Below, piece by piece: positions 16,306 to 25,924 of a stretch of DNA of 64,000 nt (its first letter is position 1; each line of letters starts with the position of its first letter). This stretch comes from Candidatus Scotarchaeum otlingeri. Lineage in GTDB: Archaea; Thermoproteota; Nitrososphaeria; Geothermarchaeales; JDFR-13. The translations under genes and the position numbers were made by a program. The DNA is taken from the NCBI GenBank assembly GCA_002011075.2, contig MTMA02000006.1:1170599-1234598 (forward strand). Direction: 5' to 3'. The notes beneath the pieces are model-generated. The model did no database searches. It was not told where the DNA came from and saw only the letters and a list, made by a program, of their open reading frames with translations.

Positions 16306-16998
16306 ATGAATAAAGTTGATGGATGGGAGAAGATCATCAAGTCCATTGAGGTTTTGGAGTATAGATATGAAGTCGGAACTGAATTGATAGGTGCTTTTCT
16401 ACCATTCTTCACGAGGAGACTTCTTACATGCCTATATGAACCGGAGAAAGTTATTCTTGATGTGGGGGCGGGGACCGGGGCATTAAGCCGTACCTTATTA
16501 TCGAGTCATAGGGCTTATTTGGTGATGGTTGATGTGAGCCGTAGGCTTATGGAAATAGCCATAGAGAAGATGAATAGATATGATGGCCGTTTCGATGCGA
16601 TATTGGCATCTTCAGAGATGCTGCCTATAAGAGCTGGGGCTATAGAAGCTATATATACCTCCTTCGTGTTTAGGGATGTAATTGATCACAAATCTACATT
16701 ATTAGAGTTTAAACGTGTACTTATAGAGAAGGGGAAATGGCTTTCAGTCGATATGGGAAAGCCAGATGATAGAATTAGAAGGGATATATTACTTGTACTG
16801 CTAAGGCTCAATATAATGTTATTCGGTAAATTATTATCATTAGACGGTGGAAATCCCTGGAAACTCTTAATCTATACTCTTCATAGGGTTCCAAGCAACA
16901 ATATTCTATATAACCTAATTAGGGAGATATTTCCATTATCCAAGATGTTTTCGTTTTTAGGGGGCTTTGTCTATATAAATATCTCAGCTAAATCATAG
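16306..16998 (+). CDS. SAM-dependent methyltransferase (class I, UbiE-like)
   Basis: This 230-residue protein has methyltransferase motif I, ILDVGAGTGALSRTLL, near residue 46, motif II with acidic end LVMVDVSRRLM, and motif IV/V region EAIYTSFVFRDVIDH, where F-R-D-V matches the F-x-N/D-V segment of UbiE/COQ5-type enzymes. A hydrophobic C-terminal tail follows. The substrate is probably a lipid quinone or other small lipid, but this cannot be fixed. The last codons overlap the convergent metallo-beta-lactamase-fold gene by 6 nt. Confidence 0.82.
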   Translation: MNKVDGWEKIIKSIEVLEYRYEVGTELIGAFLPFFTRRLLTCLYEPEKVILDVGAGTGALSRTLLSSHRAYLVMVDVSRRLMEIAIEKMNRYDGRFDAILASSEMLPIRAGAIEAIYTSFVFRDVIDHKSTLLEFKRVLIEKGKWLSVDMGKPDDRIRRDILLVLLRLNIMLFGKLLSLDGGNPWKLLIYTLHRVPSNNILYNLIREIFPLSKMFSFLGGFVYINISAKS

Positions 16999-17781
16999 GA
17001 GTGTCTCAACAAGATATCTCCGGTGCCATTCTCCACCACTAACCGCTTCCATCATAAGGACTTTTTCAGATATCCTATCCCATAATAGATCTATAATTTC
17101 ATTTGTATCATGCCCATCCTCTCTCAGCTCTCTAATTCTATTTTTGAGATATTTTATATACTCTATAAATAGAGGTATCTCATCCTTTGTAGTAATTATG
17201 TGGCCTCCATATGCCTTCTCAAAATCTAATGTTAAGACAACATTTTCTACCGATTCCAGGATCTGGCTATAATTATCTGAATAGAACGCTATTTTAGGCT
17301 TCAAACTACCGATGAGGTCTCCTATAAATATATAGTCATCGATCTGAAATACCACATGGTCTTTAGAATGTCCAGGTGCCTTATAGACTTTAATATCGAT
17401 ACCCTTAATATTTAGTTCCTCTTCCAGAGGTAATGCATTTATGGGCTTAGGCTGACCCCACACAATCCTTCTATACTCCGGTATATCTGGTGGGTTCCTC
17501 AAGATATCGATAGAATGCTTTGAGATATACACGTCGAACCCTTCATTAGATAGTATTTGTGCCAACCCGATGTGATCCTCATGATGATGTGTCAATACCA
17601 CCGCATCGATATCACCTAGATCCTTTACAAATTTATATGCTTCTTCAGCGGTGTTTGGGCAGCCGCCATCTATAACTATCCCTTTGCAGTAATAGAAAGT
17701 TGTCCACATAAGGACATTTCCATCAATAGGAGTCCCTGTCTTGATGATAACCAATTCTCCATCTTTAGTGGACTGTATCAT
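16993..17781 (-). CDS. Metallo-beta-lactamase-fold hydrolase
   Basis: This 262-residue hydrolase carries the zinc motif VLTHHHEDHIG (T-H-x-H-x-D-H) near residue 61, a further His in APGHSKDHVVFQ, Asp in YIFIGDLIG and a final His in YGGHIITTKDE. The arrangement and the helical C-terminus resemble glyoxalase II-like and hydroxyacyl-thioester hydrolases of the MBL superfamily. Substrate unknown. ATG start at 17781. It is followed on the same strand (reading upstream) by the DsrE-like gene with a 51-nt gap, so the two may be one unit. Confidence 0.88.
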   Translation of the reverse strand: MIQSTKDGELVIIKTGTPIDGNVLMWTTFYYCKGIVIDGGCPNTAEEAYKFVKDLGDIDAVVLTHHHEDHIGLAQILSNEGFDVYISKHSIDILRNPPDIPEYRRIVWGQPKPINALPLEEELNIKGIDIKVYKAPGHSKDHVVFQIDDYIFIGDLIGSLKPKIAFYSDNYSQILESVENVVLTLDFEKAYGGHIITTKDEIPLFIEYIKYLKNRIRELREDGHDTNEIIDLLWDRISEKVLMMEAVSGGEWHRRYLVETLL

Positions 17782-17832
17782 ACTAAGAATATTTATTGTC
17801 GGAATAATCTTTATATGATTATCATCGAGGTA

Positions 17833-18165
17833 TTACCACACCATTGGTTGATATCCTTCTCTTATTAGAGCTGATATTATAGAACCTACAAATTCGACGT
17901 TAATCCCTATCTTTAGTAGTCTATCAGTTATACCTTCATTATCTGCTATAAATTTGCATGCTGTAATCTTTTTCTGGTTAGTTATTTGTTTGGCTAACCC
18001 AGATACCTCTTCATCTTCGGCCAATAATTTCTCGGAGGGACCGAAGAAGAAGATTTCAACATCATCGAGCCAATTGAATTTTAGGATTCCATATGCATAC
18101 ATCAAACCAGATAATATCTTCTCTTTATCCCTTGAAGAGAGAATTATTAACAGCTTATTCGTCAT
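17833..18165 (-). CDS. DsrE-like small protein
   Basis: This 110-residue protein has the alternating beta-alpha pattern of DsrE/DsrF-like folds: LLIILSSRDKEKILSGLMYA, DDVEIFFFGPSEKLLAED, then ITACKFIADNEGI with a Cys at the position that carries persulfide in active DsrE-type sulfur carriers, and a C-terminal VEFVGSIISALIREGY. It may act in sulfur relay or be a structural relative only. It precedes the MBL-fold hydrolase on the same strand, a pairing compatible with sulfur metabolism. Confidence 0.75.
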   Translation of the reverse strand: MTNKLLIILSSRDKEKILSGLMYAYGILKFNWLDDVEIFFFGPSEKLLAEDEEVSGLAKQITNQKKITACKFIADNEGITDRLLKIGINVEFVGSIISALIREGYQPMVW

Positions 18166-18265
18166 TTTACCCCCTACACCAAGACCTATATTTATTTTAT
18201 TTCTCCAGTGACAGTTATTTATTATTGGGAAGAGTAGATAGTTATATAAAGTGTGGGTTATGGGT

Positions 18266-18685
18266 TTATATTTCTTCTAATATTGAAGTGAAGAAGTCTA
18301 GATGATCCTCTTCCTCAACGAGTATATGCCTGAATATCTCTGATGTCGTCAAATCCCCTTCTTCATCCGCTTTCTTAATTATTTTCTTATATAGGTCTAT
18401 CGCTTTCTGCTCATCCTTTACATTCTGCTCAAGCATCTCCTTAAGATTCTTACCTACATTAACTGGAGTCGGCTCTGTGGTAGGCAATTCGCCTAAGAAG
18501 AATAGCCTCTCGGCTATACTCTCTGCATGTTTCATTTCAGATATAGCTATCTCCTTGAATTTTCCGCTAACCGCATAATGCTTTACACCCATCCACTGGA
18601 TATGCTGCCACATATACTGGATCGAAACTTGTATTTCCATCGCTATAGCTTGATTCATCATCTCTAGAAGTTCTTTAGATGCCAT
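18266..18685 (-). CDS. Ferritin-like diiron protein (bacterioferritin type)
   Basis: This four-helix-bundle protein of 139 residues has ferritin-like iron ligands: Glu in NQAIAMEIQVSIQYMWQH (helix A), E-x-x-H in EMKHAESIAERL (helix B), Glu in VKDEQKAIDLY (helix C) and E-x-x-H in VEEEDHLDFF (helix D). It could store iron or detoxify peroxide. I use the ATG at 18685, which has GAGGTTGAT about 5 nt upstream, instead of a TTG five codons earlier that lies in that site. Monocistronic, with an AT-rich promoter region. Confidence 0.88.
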   Translation of the reverse strand: MASKELLEMMNQAIAMEIQVSIQYMWQHIQWMGVKHYAVSGKFKEIAISEMKHAESIAERLFFLGELPTTEPTPVNVGKNLKEMLEQNVKDEQKAIDLYKKIIKKADEEGDLTTSEIFRHILVEEEDHLDFFTSILEEI

Positions 18686-18791
18686 ACAAATCAACCTCAA
18701 AAATAATAATTAATTTTCATATAGATATATAATTATCCCTCTCACCATTATGGCAATAATAGTTGTATATAATTAATTGAGATAATTAGTT

Positions 18792-20129
18792 TCAGTGGCC
18801 AAACAATTCTTGATTAAACCGTCTAATAGTTTCTTCTAGCCTGTCGAGCCCAAGCCATAGAAGATCTTCTTCAATGGTTAATGGGGGATAGATCCGTATA
18901 TGCGGTTCATCATCCCATATTGCTCTAACACCATTCTTAGTTGCTTCAACAAATATCCTTCTGGCTAATTCCGGGTCTTCAACCAGTTTATCGGGATCTC
19001 TAACTATGGTTATTCCGAGTAGAAGACCTACTCCCCGGGCGTCGGCGACCAGTTCATACCTATCAGCCCATTCTTTGAGTATCTTTAGAGCTTCCTCACC
19101 TAACTTGGCTGCCCTCTCTAGGAGACCGTCTCTTATTATAATATCAAATGTTTTGATCGCAGCTGCGCATCCCGCTGGCGACCCTGCGAATGTACTTCCA
19201 GAATAAGCTGATTTCTCCCCCATATACTCCTCGCTTCCTACTACAGCACCTATAGGTATTAACCCTCCGGTGAGCCCTTTTGCTGTTATTATGGCATCTA
19301 CATCTACTCCATAATGCTCTATACCCCACATTTTCCCAGTTCTACCGATCCCGGTCAAGACTTCATCGCATAGTAGAAACCAGCCGTATTTATCTGCTAA
19401 TTTACGGAGCCCCTCAATAAAGTTTCTGGGTGGAATGAAGTTTCCTCCCTCAGCAAGCATAGGCTCGAATAGAACACCAGCTATCCTGTCAGGTGTAGTG
19501 ATATGTTCTAATACTAAATCATCGATATACCATATACAGAATTTTCCATATTCTTCCAGGGTCATTCCCATCGGTATCTTAAAGCTTTTAGGATATGGCG
19601 CAAATATCACCCCTCCATGCATAGCCTCGAAATATCTTTTCCTTTCGCCTTCCAAAGCCCCTAGATTTCTTCCCCCTATAGAATCCCCATGATATTGCCC
19701 GGTAAAGCTTATTATGAGGGGTCTTTCCTTAGTAGTAATTGCTTGAGAGACCGCTGCCTCTACAGCCTCGGTTCCCGATACCTCGAGTTTAACCCTCTTT
19801 AGGTTAGTAGGAGTATTTTCAATGAGTTTTTCCGCTAATTGGAAGGCTATGGGGTGGTTATAACAGAATCCAAATCTTTTTAATGCGGTTATAGCGGCAT
19901 CCAACACCTCGGGATGAATGTTCCCTACATTATTAGATGCCCATCCACTCGAGAAATCTATTATTTGATTTCCCTCGACATCAGTAATCACCGCATTCTC
20001 TATTCTAGATACGGTATAGGTTAATATCGTCTCAAGCTTCTTTTCAGCATCAGGGGAGAGGCCCCCTGCGAATAGATTCATAGCCTTCTCTCTATATGAT
20101 TTATTTGTCTCTGAGAAAAATCTAGACAA
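18792..20129 (-). CDS. Class III PLP-dependent aminotransferase
   Basis: This 445-residue enzyme of the ornithine/4-aminobutyrate aminotransferase group has the family landmarks: IDFSSGWASNNVGNIHPEV at the N-terminus, VSGTEAVEAAV, SFTGQYHG, the D-E-V-L-T-G-I-G-R-T-G block with the cofactor Asp, and the Schiff-base Lys in IITAKGLTGG, followed by YSGSTFAGSP. Likely substrates are omega-amino acids (4-aminobutyrate, ornithine) or acetylornithine, but specificity cannot be read. The start is a TTG at 20129 with GAGGTG upstream. The adjacent M20 deacylase on the same strand would fit arginine, lysine or ornithine metabolism. Confidence 0.9.
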   Translation of the reverse strand: MSRFFSETNKSYREKAMNLFAGGLSPDAEKKLETILTYTVSRIENAVITDVEGNQIIDFSSGWASNNVGNIHPEVLDAAITALKRFGFCYNHPIAFQLAEKLIENTPTNLKRVKLEVSGTEAVEAAVSQAITTKERPLIISFTGQYHGDSIGGRNLGALEGERKRYFEAMHGGVIFAPYPKSFKIPMGMTLEEYGKFCIWYIDDLVLEHITTPDRIAGVLFEPMLAEGGNFIPPRNFIEGLRKLADKYGWFLLCDEVLTGIGRTGKMWGIEHYGVDVDAIITAKGLTGGLIPIGAVVGSEEYMGEKSAYSGSTFAGSPAGCAAAIKTFDIIIRDGLLERAAKLGEEALKILKEWADRYELVADARGVGLLLGITIVRDPDKLVEDPELARRIFVEATKNGVRAIWDDEPHIRIYPPLTIEEDLLWLGLDRLEETIRRFNQELFGH

Positions 20130-20245
20130 ACCAATACACCTCTATAATTTTAGCCAGTAATTCAAAATATGGATTGGGGTTAGGGGGTAAATATACTTTT
20201 ATTAATTGCAATGATACGGTATAGATAATCGTATTAATAAATTAT

Positions 20246-21361
20246 CTATTCCATAAGCATAATATCTCGGATAATATTCGATGCTGTCAATATATCCTTT
20301 ATTTTTACATATTCATATGAGGAATGGGCGGTGGATATATCGCCTGGTCCGAAGACGGTTGCTCTCACCCCGCCCTTGTGATATAGCTCGTTTGCATCAC
20401 ATTCACTTGTGAAGTGTGCCTCTGCGTCTTCCCTACCAGTATGGAGAGAAGCTACTTTAAGCATATTATTTACCATAGGATCATCGGATGGTAGCGAATA
20501 TCCATCGCATCCATGTATTACTTCAAGAGATATCTTACTCTTATATTGTTTATTCTTCTCTTTCACGAATCTCTCTAGCATTAGAGATACATCATCATAT
20601 TTATAGGAGGGAATGAAGTGTAGAAGAAAAATCGCTTCTGCGTTGGGAGGTACCACCCATGGATTTAATCCGCCCTCTATAACACCGACATTCAGAATAT
20701 TTTGCATGAACCTCTTACTTCCCTTTTCTTTCATAAATGGAATCTCGGTTAATTCTTTGATTATATCCAGTAAAGGATATATTGCGTTAACGCCTGAATC
20801 GATCGCTGCGCCATGGCCAGATAGTCCGGTGGAATTTATCTTGAACTCTATACATCCAGAGATACTTGTACATAGGTATAGGTTTGTAGGCTCTATGATT
20901 ACTCCGTAGTCCCCTCTAATTCCGTGGATAAGGAGGTCTTTGGCACCCCTGCCATATAGTTCTTCGTCAACTGTGAAGGCGATCGTTACTTTTCTATCGG
21001 GCTCTAAATTTTTTCCCGCTATTTCTTCTAAGGCTAATAATATTGATGCTATACCGCCCTTTGTATCTGAGGCCCCCCTTCCATATATCTTGCCATCCTT
21101 AGTTAATGGTTTAAAGGCATTCTTCATGTCGAATTCGGGTACTACATCCATATGGGCCTCTATTAGTAGCGATGGATATCCATGGCCCAGCTCTATAACT
21201 ATGTTTTCGCCTCCTTTATATGCTTCATATAGCCTTGGTTTAAACCCTATATCACCTAGATAATCATATAGATAGATTGATATATCATGTTCCTTGCCGG
21301 ATACGCTTTTCAGGGAGATGAGCTTCTCCATTAATTCCACTACTTTTCTCTTATTATCCAT
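20246..21361 (-). CDS. M20-family metallo-deacylase (ArgE/DapE-like)
   Basis: This 371-residue protein has the di-zinc centre of family M20: His-x-Asp in EAHMDVVPEF, the bridging Asp in GRGASDTKGG, the catalytic Glu pair in FTVDEELYGRG, a further ligand in IIEPTN, and the C-terminal His in STAHSSYEYVK. The lid domain lies between residues 170 and 280. It removes an acyl or succinyl group from an amino acid, as acetylornithine deacetylase, succinyl-diaminopimelate desuccinylase or LysK do. Its neighbour is a class III aminotransferase, as in arginine or lysine biosynthesis or degradation. Confidence 0.88.
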   Translation of the reverse strand: MDNKRKVVELMEKLISLKSVSGKEHDISIYLYDYLGDIGFKPRLYEAYKGGENIVIELGHGYPSLLIEAHMDVVPEFDMKNAFKPLTKDGKIYGRGASDTKGGIASILLALEEIAGKNLEPDRKVTIAFTVDEELYGRGAKDLLIHGIRGDYGVIIEPTNLYLCTSISGCIEFKINSTGLSGHGAAIDSGVNAIYPLLDIIKELTEIPFMKEKGSKRFMQNILNVGVIEGGLNPWVVPPNAEAIFLLHFIPSYKYDDVSLMLERFVKEKNKQYKSKISLEVIHGCDGYSLPSDDPMVNNMLKVASLHTGREDAEAHFTSECDANELYHKGGVRATVFGPGDISTAHSSYEYVKIKDILTASNIIRDIMLME

Positions 21362-21393
21362 TGTATGTCCCTAATAGATAAATAATAGTTGGT

Positions 21394-22800
21394 TTAATTA
21401 TACCTCGATATTCGTTTAGCCATTAATATTCTATGTATAGCTATAGAGAGAGATACTGTTAACATTAGCATCATTATGTTATAGGTTGAGTTTAGCTGTA
21501 TATCCAGTTCGCTATCGATATAACTCTTGGTTGATACCCTTTCTCCTTTCTTTATGATGAATGAATCCATAATCTCCCCAGTTTGAGAGTTTACCGCCTT
21601 TACCTCCATAACTCCTCCATCCACGGAGACAACAAGTATGGAATACTCCGCAGCTCTGTAATATGACCATTCTGGAGAGGGAGACTGAAACTCTTTGTAT
21701 AATCCTCCTCCGCCTCCGCCAGCCACTATGTATATAGTTCCTTCTATACCGCTATATAGAGTTGAATTAAAGGATACTACCATATCATTCCTTATTGGAT
21801 ATGTTCTTTCATAGTTATGTTCATGACCCGCCAATACCAAATCAACACCATATTTATCAAATAAGGGAATCAAGGGTTGAGCGGCGGGTGAGCTTCCATG
21901 AGCTTTACCCGAGCTATAAGGAGGATAATGGAGATACACGACTATCCATTGAACTAGGGGGTTATTAGCAGCTTCAATTAATTTCGATTCAACCCAACTT
22001 ATTAGTTCTTGACTTGCTGGGTTTGATGAGGATGGACCTAGATCTACCGTTAAGAAGTATACGTTGGACCATATGAATCCATAGTTAGTCTCATCATTGG
22101 GCGCTTCAAAATAAGTCTTTATATCTGTTAGGTCGCCGGTCCCGTCATACTCATGATTTCCTATAGCATACATATAGGGAGATTTGCTTGCCAACGGCTC
22201 TATAATCGTGAACCACTTTATCCATTGACTTACCTTAGCTCCTCCATAAGATAGGTCTCCTAAATGTAGATGTAGACTTGGTTCATATTCTAATGCTCTC
22301 TCCACTGCAAGACTGGCATAACTAGTTATTCCCTGATCACCATACGCAGTAAATGTAAATGGCACTATTTCGTCGGGCGCGGTTCTGAATACAAATTCCT
22401 TTGACATCTCTAGTGAAGGATCTCCAACTCGATACTTATATTCTGTATCGGGTGTTAAGCCAGTTATCCTAACGATATGCCAATATCTATCATTATATTG
22501 TACTGATTCCCCAGTATAGTTTTCTACCGATCCATCTGGTAATGTTAAACTTACAACGCTTGTTTCAGTTTTATCTTTCGTAACCCAGATTATGACGACT
22601 TCATATCTTGGGTCCTCAATAAATGAAATGTGCACTCCCTTAGGTGTATAGTCACCTAGCTCACTGGGTTGTTCTGCCGGTGGAGCCTCCTCTCCTTCCG
22701 GAACACCTTCTTCCTGAAGCATTGTATTATATATGAAGAATCCTGTCAAGAGAATGATGAGCACTATTACAGGTATAACGAATTTAATAGATACCCTCAT
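21394..22800 (-). CDS. Membrane-anchored purple-acid-phosphatase-like enzyme
   Basis: This 468-residue protein has a signal/anchor helix at 5-24, an acidic and Pro-rich linker (about 30-50), an N-terminal fibronectin-like domain (DPRYEVVIIWVTKDKTE to LTPDTEYKYRVG), and a metallophosphoesterase domain with all five blocks: FTAYGDQG, LHLGDLSYGG, AIGNHEYDG, VYLHYPPY and LAGHEHNYERTYP. The G-D-L-S-Y Tyr is the metal-binding Tyr of purple acid phosphatases. A second hydrophobic helix near residue 440 precedes a basic tail, so the enzyme is tethered to the outer membrane face. It probably releases phosphate from extracellular esters. Upstream of it lies the divergent P-type ATPase gene. Confidence 0.92.
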   Translation of the reverse strand: MRVSIKFVIPVIVLIILLTGFFIYNTMLQEEGVPEGEEAPPAEQPSELGDYTPKGVHISFIEDPRYEVVIIWVTKDKTETSVVSLTLPDGSVENYTGESVQYNDRYWHIVRITGLTPDTEYKYRVGDPSLEMSKEFVFRTAPDEIVPFTFTAYGDQGITSYASLAVERALEYEPSLHLHLGDLSYGGAKVSQWIKWFTIIEPLASKSPYMYAIGNHEYDGTGDLTDIKTYFEAPNDETNYGFIWSNVYFLTVDLGPSSSNPASQELISWVESKLIEAANNPLVQWIVVYLHYPPYSSGKAHGSSPAAQPLIPLFDKYGVDLVLAGHEHNYERTYPIRNDMVVSFNSTLYSGIEGTIYIVAGGGGGGLYKEFQSPSPEWSYYRAAEYSILVVSVDGGVMEVKAVNSQTGEIMDSFIIKKGERVSTKSYIDSELDIQLNSTYNIMMLMLTVSLSIAIHRILMAKRISRYN

Positions 22801-22986
22801 AATCTATAGATAACCTCTGAATATTTAAAAAGTATTTTTAAATATTGTAGAGTAATTTATGCTATATTCAGTTTTAGAGTATAGGTATTATTTATATAAT
22901 GATTCATTTTGGGGTGGAACCTAATTATATAGATATATGATTCAAAATATGATTTGATTGTAGATTAGATTTGGGGGACAATATAG

Positions 22987-25716
22987 ATGGATAAGAATAG
23001 CCAAGAGACATATCAACGAGAAATTAATTGGCATGCTATCGATGTAGAGAAGGTATCGGAGATACTTAGTGTTGATATTAATCTTGGATTATCAAGAGAA
23101 GAAGTAGAGAAGAGATTAGAGAAGTTTGGGCTTAATGAAATTAGGGAAGAAAAACGTAAGTCCCCTTTCAAGATCTTGTTAAGCCAGTTTACAAATATCC
23201 TCATATTAATATTGATAATAGCGACTGTTCTCTCCATATTTGTAGGGGAATTTCTAGACGCCATAACGATTATAGCGATTATAATAGCTAGTGCAACTCT
23301 AGGTTTTACACAAGAATATAAAGCTGAAAAAGCTATCGAGGCTCTTAAACGTATGGTGGCGCCAACAGCATGGGTAATTAGGGATGGTGGCGAAAAAAAG
23401 GTTGTAGCCAAAGAATTAGTGCCTGGAGATATCGTAATCCTAAATGTAGGTGACAAGGTCCCTGCCGATATAAGGCTCATAGAAGCGATTAATCTAAAAG
23501 TAGATGAAGCTGTTTTAACCGGCGAATCTATTCCTGTAACAAAGAATACTTCTCCCTTACCCCCAGATACCCCGGTTTCTGATAGGACGAATATGCTCTT
23601 CAGCGGGACGGTTATTACATATGGAAGGGGAAAAGGTATAGTTGTGGCTACGGGCATGGCCACAGAGTTTGGGAAGATAGCCGAGATGGTGCGGGAAGAG
23701 AGAGAAGAAAAGACTCCGCTAGAGAAGAGGATGAATATAGTTGGCAAATGGCTTGGTATCTTATCTCTCTCAGTGGCAGGGTTGGTGGCTTTTCTCGGTT
23801 TATTAAGGGGTTATGAATTACTCGAGATGATTATATGGGGTATAAGCCTAGCTATAGCAGCTGTTCCAGAGGCCTTACCTGCGGTTGTAACAGGCGCATT
23901 AGCTATAGGAATGTATAATATGGCTAAACAAAGGGCGATAGTAAGACGTTTACCGGCAGTGGAGACGTTGGGAAGTACCTCGGTAATATGCTCGGATAAA
24001 ACTGGTACGATGACAAAAGGTGAAATGACTATTAGGAAGATATATGTAGGGAATAAATTAATTCGTGTGACGGGCAGTGGATATGAACCTAAAGGGAATT
24101 TTATATATGAAGAAGCGAATCCTACTGAGGTAATCGAAAAACCTCTTGAGGAATCTGTAGAGCTAAGGTTGTTGCTATTAGCGGGTTCTTTATGTAACGA
24201 CGCCAAGCTTATTCATGAGGATGGGCGATGGGCAATAAAGGGAGATCCGACTGAAGGCGCTATACTTGTGGCTTCAAAGAAGGCGGGGCTAGAAAAGGAT
24301 GAATTGGATAATTATAGTAGGGTATTCGAATTTCCATTTTCGTCCCAACGGAAACGTATGAGTACGATTCATAGGACGCCTGATGGAAAAATCTATCTGT
24401 TTATGAAGGGAGCTCCTGAGATTGTATTAGAAAGATGTAAGTGGATTATTGTTGATAATGAGTTAAGGGAATTGAGAGATGAAGATAGAAAACGGATACT
24501 TAGGGTAAATGAAGAGATGGCTGGTGAAGCCCTTAGAAATCTGGCGATAGCATATAGAGAGCTCGATGAGGTACCGACAACTGAAGACGAAGATAAAGTC
24601 GAAAATTACCTGGTATTTCTAGGTTTAGTTGGAATGATGGATCCGCCTAGAAAGGAGGTTAAGGATGCTATCCGACTTTGTAGAAATGCGTATATTAAGG
24701 TGATTATGATTACTGGCGACCATAAGTTAACTGCCGTTGCAGTAGCTAAAGAATTAGGTATGTTAGATGGAGATGATATGGTTCTCACCGGTGTCGAATT
24801 GGAGAAGATGAGTGATGAAGAGTTAGAGGACGTTATTGAGAATGTAAAGATATTTGCGAGAGTCTCACCTATTCACAAGGTTAGGATTGTAAAGGCTCTT
24901 AAGAAGAAGGGATATATAGTTGCCATGACTGGTGATGGGGTTAATGATGCCCCGGCACTAAAATCTGCAGATATAGGTGTTGCGATGGGTATAACTGGGA
25001 CAGAGGTTACTAAGGAAGCTTCTGATATGGTACTTCAAGATGATAATTTTGCGACTATAGTAAATGCGGTTAAGGAGGGAAGAAGGATATTTGATAATAT
25101 CAAGAAATATTTGATATATCTTTTACAGGCCAATATTACAGAGATCTTAGCCATGCTCTTCGGTACACTAGCGGCTTTGCCGCTACCTTTGACAGCGATC
25201 CAAATCCTTTGGGTCAATTTGGTTACTGACGGTTTTCCCGCTATGGCGTTGGGTGTTGATCCACCGGAGAAAGATGTTATGGAGAGGAAGCCTAGGTCTC
25301 CTGATGAGCCGATATTCAATATTAGAAGTGTATTGATATATCTCGTGTTTATGCCACTTGTATTTGCTTCTATATTAATAATTATGTTTAATAACCTGCT
25401 TGTTACAGAATCATTGATTAATGCAAGAACACAGTTATTTACCGCATTAGTCTTCGGTGAACTTGCTATAGCGATATCTACCCATTCTCTATCCCGTCCG
25501 GTCATTAAGGCCGAACCATTTAATAATAAGTTTCTATGGATAGCTATACTTGTCTCTGGTCTTATGCAGTTAGCGGTACTTTATATTCCACAGTTGCATG
25601 GACCTTTTGACGTGACATATCCTACTATGAGGGATTATCTATATGCGTTTATAGTGGTATTAATTATATTTGGATTATTGGAATTTCTGAAGATTATTTT
25701 CGGGGAGAAAGAATAA
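22987..25716 (+). CDS. P-type ATPase, P2 (calcium/sodium-type) cation pump
   Basis: This 909-residue pump has the full P2-type layout: N-terminal cation-ATPase segment (WHAIDVEKVSEIL), actuator loop with VLTGESIPVTK, the M4 site PEALPAVVTG, the phosphorylation site CSDKTGTMTKGE (Asp near residue 338), nucleotide domain KGAPEIVLERC, hinge MTGDGVNDAPALK, and C-terminal helices with ILWVNLVTDGFPAMALG. The M6 N-x-x-T-D and M4 Pro-Glu suit Ca2+ or Na+/H+ export of the SERCA/PMR1 group. The start ATG at 22987 has GGGGGAC upstream. Monocistronic; a T-rich tract follows. Confidence 0.95.
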   Translation: MDKNSQETYQREINWHAIDVEKVSEILSVDINLGLSREEVEKRLEKFGLNEIREEKRKSPFKILLSQFTNILILILIIATVLSIFVGEFLDAITIIAIIIASATLGFTQEYKAEKAIEALKRMVAPTAWVIRDGGEKKVVAKELVPGDIVILNVGDKVPADIRLIEAINLKVDEAVLTGESIPVTKNTSPLPPDTPVSDRTNMLFSGTVITYGRGKGIVVATGMATEFGKIAEMVREEREEKTPLEKRMNIVGKWLGILSLSVAGLVAFLGLLRGYELLEMIIWGISLAIAAVPEALPAVVTGALAIGMYNMAKQRAIVRRLPAVETLGSTSVICSDKTGTMTKGEMTIRKIYVGNKLIRVTGSGYEPKGNFIYEEANPTEVIEKPLEESVELRLLLLAGSLCNDAKLIHEDGRWAIKGDPTEGAILVASKKAGLEKDELDNYSRVFEFPFSSQRKRMSTIHRTPDGKIYLFMKGAPEIVLERCKWIIVDNELRELRDEDRKRILRVNEEMAGEALRNLAIAYRELDEVPTTEDEDKVENYLVFLGLVGMMDPPRKEVKDAIRLCRNAYIKVIMITGDHKLTAVAVAKELGMLDGDDMVLTGVELEKMSDEELEDVIENVKIFARVSPIHKVRIVKALKKKGYIVAMTGDGVNDAPALKSADIGVAMGITGTEVTKEASDMVLQDDNFATIVNAVKEGRRIFDNIKKYLIYLLQANITEILAMLFGTLAALPLPLTAIQILWVNLVTDGFPAMALGVDPPEKDVMERKPRSPDEPIFNIRSVLIYLVFMPLVFASILIIMFNNLLVTESLINARTQLFTALVFGELAIAISTHSLSRPVIKAEPFNNKFLWIAILVSGLMQLAVLYIPQLHGPFDVTYPTMRDYLYAFIVVLIIFGLLEFLKIIFGEKE

Positions 25717-25737
25717 GGATTTTGTAGTGCATAGAGC

Positions 25738-25805
25738 ATTGCTTTTTTATTGATATTTTTTTATTTTTTCAGGATGTTTTTTTTACATATTATGCTATGT
25801 TTTTT
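25738..25805 (+). terminator. T-rich transcription terminator
   Basis: Just after the P-type ATPase stop the plus strand carries repeated T runs (seven, eight, six and eight T in a row within about 50 nt). Oligo-T tracts are the normal intrinsic termination signal for archaeal RNA polymerase. The remaining gap to 25924 is AT-rich with a TATA-like stretch before the next gene. Confidence 0.7.
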
Positions 25806-25924
25806 GATTAATAAACTCTTTAAATTATATATCGTCATTAATTTATTGTTACGAATCCTATAGATTTATCCTACATAAAAATAATATATTTATGATTTAA
25901 TACTTTTTATCTGGAGATAATACG

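Noticed and set aside
23013-23747. Long minus-strand frame inside the P-type ATPase gene.
   Set aside because: Serine-rich antisense shadow of a clear plus-strand gene with all P-type ATPase motifs.
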